From Azolla caroliniana (lineage: Eukaryota; Polypodiophyta): a stretch of 64,000 nucleotides of DNA. A model generated the notes under the pieces. The model worked only from the letters and a program-made list of their open reading frames with translations, was not told the origin of the DNA and did no database searches. A program made the position numbers and the translations under genes. Positions 61,384 through 64,000 of this stretch are shown piece after piece; the stretch's first letter is position 1, and every line of letters starts with the position of its first letter. The stretch spans positions 16,616,001-16,680,000 of the forward strand of contig JBHGNT010000003.1 in assembly GCA_043228905.1 (NCBI GenBank). Direction: 5' to 3'.

Positions 61384-61979
61384 TGTAAAGAAATGTGCGG
61401 ACTATCGCTCGGCCACAACCGAGTAGTAAAACACTTCTATAAGAATCAAAACACACAAAAATGGGGAGTGGAGAGTACACAAGAAAATAACACAGGATGT
61501 TTATGTGGAAAACCCTAATAGGGAAAAACCACGAGAGCCCACAGACTCCAAACTATCACACTATGAAGAGAAGGGGAATAATCAAGGCCTCGGAGGCAAT
61601 GACCTCGAGCTTTGTTTCTTCGTACAGTGGCGGTTACAACAGAGTATAGCTCTGTGTGTGTCTCTCTCTCCCTCTCACTCAGTTGCTCTCTCTATACAAC
61701 GAGTACAACAACAATAACAACCATACATATCTTAAAGTGTTTGCCCTAGGTCATATTTATACTAATATGACTTTAGGACTATTTACAAATATAACCCCAA
61801 TGGGCTCTCAAAAACATATTTACATATGTGTCCCTTCATCTGGTGAGGGGTCCTCACCGGGCCTGCATCATCCGGTTCTCACAAGGTCTTCCTTGTCAAG
61901 TACTCATCATCCGGTTCTCACCGGGCCTTCCTTGCCGAGCACTCATCATATCCCATCCGGAGGGACCGAAATCCTAACA
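61384..61979 (-). repeat. 5' LTR of element II
   Basis: 596 bp, TGTAAAG...CCTAACA. It aligns with 56744-57298 except for an extra unit of about 40 bp at about 61880-61920 ('TCATCCGGTTCTCACAAGGT' and following), a tandem-copy difference between the two LTRs. Confidence 0.9.
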
Positions 61980-62445
61980 AATAGAACACATCAATTATTG
62001 GAGGTTTCAAGATCTACAATCAAAACATGTGGTTTTCGGATTGCTGAAATTTAGTGGCCGGAAAGCTCAAATTTGTGAAGCTTGCCAGCTAGAGAAGCAA
62101 CACCGACTTCCATTCCCCAACGAGTGAAACCGTAGCGGGAATAAGCTTGACCTAATACATTCAGATGTATGGGGACTGACACTAAATGTTAATATTGGCG
62201 GGAGTCGATATTTTGTCTCCTTCATCGACGACTACAGTTGGCATATGTGGATCTATCTCATTTAGAAGAAAAGTGAGGTCTTCAACTATTTCCAGAACCT
62301 GCAAAGTCTTGTCGAACGGGAAATGGAAAGGAAGATCAAGTGCCTGCGGTCGAATGGCTGAAAACAATACTTTTACGGCCAATTCAACAGTTATCTACAA
62401 CAGAAGGGAATTCAAAGAGAATTCAGTTGGTCTATTGGTCTATTG
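61980..62445 (+). pseudogene. B2 pre-integrase and integrase, after element II
   Basis: The frame continues 'HINYWRFQDLQSKHVVFGLL', 'KFSGRKAQICEACQLEKQHR', 'LIHSDVWGLTLNVN', 'YFVSFIDDYSWHMWIYLI', 'LVEREMERKIKCLRSNG' and 'FNSYLQQKGIQREFSW'. Stops near 62128, 62262 and 62359. The first catalytic Asp (HSDVW) is present. The text ends at about 62445, short of the catalytic Glu. Confidence 0.8.
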
Positions 62446-62466
62446 GCATGCTAAGCTAACACAAGC

Positions 62467-63003
62467 TATTGGGAAAGATGTCTCTCCGGATGAGAAGAGA
62501 AGTACCGTGTTGGTCAGTATCTTGGCCGAGGCCGAAACCGAAATCGAAATCGAAAACCGAAATCGTTTCGGAAGACTATAATTGAAAATAGTCTAAAATG
62601 CCCCGCGTGGGCTATACTTGTAAATAGCCAAAAAGTTGCTTTTGTTTCTAAGAAACTAGGGCAAACTTTAGTAAGGGAGTAGTTGATCATGATTGAAAAG
62701 TCAGAATGAGGTAGTAACTGCCTTTGTAACCATGAGTAAGAGAGTGAGAATGTAACTTTGTAGCCGTCTATTAGACGAAGGAGAACTCAAGGTTATTGCC
62801 TCCGAGTTCTGTATCTGTACTTCCTCTCTACTATAGTGATCTGTTTTCTCGGGGTTTGTGGACCCCTGTGGTTTTTCCCATTTCGGGTTTTCCACATAAA
62901 ATATCGGTGTCTCTGTGTCATCACATTTTTTTCTGTGTACTAGTTCTTGGCTTCTGCACACTACCACGAATGTGTAACCGGTTGTGGCCGATCGATTCCT
63001 AAC
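62467..63003 (+). repeat. 5' LTR of copia element F
   Basis: It begins TATTGGGAAAGATGTCTCTC, matching the start of the D LTR at 40803 (TGTTGGGAAACTGG), and ends TTCCTAACA before the primer site. 'TTGTAAATAGCC' near 62620 is shared with D. About 537 bp. A direct simple repeat of 'CGAAATCGAAA' type lies near 62538-62560. Confidence 0.75.
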
Positions 63004-63007
63004 AAAG

Positions 63008-63019
63008 TGGTATCAGAGT
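63008..63019 (+). other. Primer-binding site of element F
   Basis: TGGTATCAGAGT matches the initiator-Met-tRNA complement TGGTATCAGAGC at 11 of 12 bases, four bases after the LTR end. It is the best preserved primer site in the window. Confidence 0.88.
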
Positions 63020-63020
63020 G

Positions 63021-64000
63021 ATGGAAGACTCGTTCGGCATCATGTTTAAGCTAACCGGCTCCAACTACTTAGTGTGGAAGTCGAAGATGAGAGACATGCT
63101 CGTATGCAAAGACCTCTGGTTGTCAGTGTGCAGTTTGGAGATAAAAGATTAGACAAGATCGATGCAGCGACTTGGGAAGCGTTGCATCTGAAGGCGGTTG
63201 CATATATAAGGTGTTTTATAGACATGAGTCTATACAACAACTTCGGCGAAGAAACAGAAGCAGACGTTCTTCAGAAGAAGATCAATGTCATGTTTGAAAA
63301 CAAGAACGCCATGAATCGAGTCTTAGTATTTTGAAAAATTGTGAGGCTCCGGTGTCAAGATGGCTCCACTATGGTGGAGCACATGAATGACTTCCAAGGA
63401 TTGATGAACCAAACCACCTCTCTAGAAGTACCGCTGGCCGACGAGGTATTAACATTACTGTTCTTGGGATCCCTCTGGTAGTTGGGAGACGCTCGTTGTC
63501 ACTTTGGGCAACGCCGGGCTGGAAGGGAAGCATCTATCCCTAGAGTAGGTGAAGTGAAGCTTGCTGAATAAAGAAGCTCGCCGGAAGGACTGTGAGTCCA
63601 AGACCAACCAGAAGGCCTTAGTCATGGAAGGTGACATGATTCGGGGAAGAGGCTGAAATCAAAGTCCCTAGAACTGAGATAAGTCGGGGACCAGTCGTAT
63701 TCGAGGGGGAGGCCCAAGTGCTTCTATTGTGGGAAGCGAGAGCACTTCCAAAAAAACTGCCGACACTTTCGAAAGGAGAAAGGCGGAGTTGATAGGGTAG
63801 AGCTGAAGAAAATCCCGGACAGAAAGAACACCTCAGCAATCGCCACGAGTGAGGAGGAGTTGTTGCTCATCAGATAGCAAAACGAAGTGAATCTCGCTGG
63901 CGAAGAATTGACATGGGTGGTCGATTCGGGTGTGTCATTCCACCTAACCCCTGACCAAAAGTGCTTCTCATCCTACAAAGTTGGAGATCTCGGATCCGTA
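63021..64000 (+). pseudogene. Copia element F gag and protease (runs off window)
   Basis: The start ATG at 63021 gives 'MEDSFGIMFKLTGSNYLVWK', then a frameshift near 63120. It continues with 'VQFGDKRLDKIDAATWEALH', 'YIRCFIDMSLYNNFGEETEA', 'NKNAMNRVLVF', a stop, 'KIVRLRCQDGSTMVEHMNDF', 'SLEVPLADEV', and a complete zinc knuckle CFYCGKREHFQKNC near 63717-63758. The retropepsin near 63916 reads WVVDSGVSFHLTP. Several stops break it. Pol lies beyond the window. Closely related to I, II, III and D. Confidence 0.85.

Larger units (their letters stand above)
56744..61979 (-). mobile_element. Full-length copia element II nested in B2
   Basis: The element is 5236 bp, facing left. The LTRs (56744-57298 and 61384-61979) begin TGTAAAGAAATG and end CCTAACA. 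Target-site duplication AATAG is perfect (56739-56743 and 61980-61984). The GAG-pre-integrase text of B2 continues across the site. A primer-binding site is at 61372-61380 and a polypurine tract at 57299-57312. It is a sister of element I but in worse condition, with many stops and frame changes. Confidence 0.92.
54779..62445 (+). mobile_element. Copia element B2 (5' part) with nested insertions
   Basis: A B-family copia has a short 5' LTR (54779-54940), a primer site, gag, protease and integrase. It is interrupted by a solo LTR (55760-56289) and by element II (56744-61979). It ends inside the integrase at about 62445, just before the LTR of element F, so reverse transcriptase, RNase H and the 3' LTR are missing. 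Confidence 0.82.

Overview
The window reads as nuclear DNA from a land plant with a large, repeat-dense genome. Spliced host genes of the plant At4g10955-like class-3 lipase (alpha/beta-hydrolase) family sit among Ty1/copia and Ty3/gypsy elements of plant type that use initiator-Met-tRNA-like primer sites, plus LINE fragments and tRNA-like short repeats. I cannot name the species or decide between seed plant and fern from sequence alone. No rRNA, functional tRNA, organellar or bacterial genes were recognised.

Only two loci look like ordinary host genes. They are lipase paralogs on the minus strand, 6741-7998 and 50761-51941, each with a short first exon and a large second exon. A fragment of a third copy lies at about 49600-49790. 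About 43 kb of mostly transposon DNA separates the two genes, as if a tandem array had been split by insertions.

Layout. 1-6720: a decayed plus-strand copia element (A) broken by a gypsy gag fragment and a 5'-truncated LINE, then a minus-strand copia LTR and gag piece ending 20 bp from lipase 1. 6741-8700: lipase 1, its upstream region and a tRNA-like short repeat. 8689-9928: copia gag-protease fragment (E). 9929-40090: a nested stack. Minus-strand copia C contains plus-strand copia B1 (11387-39170). B1 contains a full-length minus-strand copia (I, 11977-17364), a non-autonomous LTR element (N1, 18370-21460, with a solo LTR in its 3' LTR) and a gypsy element (G2, 24729-38334). G2 contains a gag-only LTR element (G1, 26258-29401), a clear solo LTR (32645-33089) and a probable one (30260-30781). 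40130-49509: internally deleted copia D, truncated minus-strand copia III, two gypsy gag/protease pieces (G4, G3) and the 3' end of another B-family copia (B3). 49510-53900: lipase fragment, tRNA-like repeats, lipase 2 and its AT-rich upstream region. 54060-62445: LINE 3' fragment and copia B2, which holds a solo LTR and full-length copia II (56744-61979). 62467-64000: the 5' part of copia F, running off the window.

Most boundaries rest on direct evidence: matching LTR pairs with TG...CA ends, 5-bp target-site duplications, and coding frames that continue across the insertion point. Every retroelement reading frame is broken. Nearly all the stops I could check are single C-to-T or G-to-A changes from the expected residue, as expected for methylated, silenced elements. 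The least familiar coding material is a 2.5-kb accessory frame downstream of the integrase in G2 and the non-pol cargo of N1 and G1.
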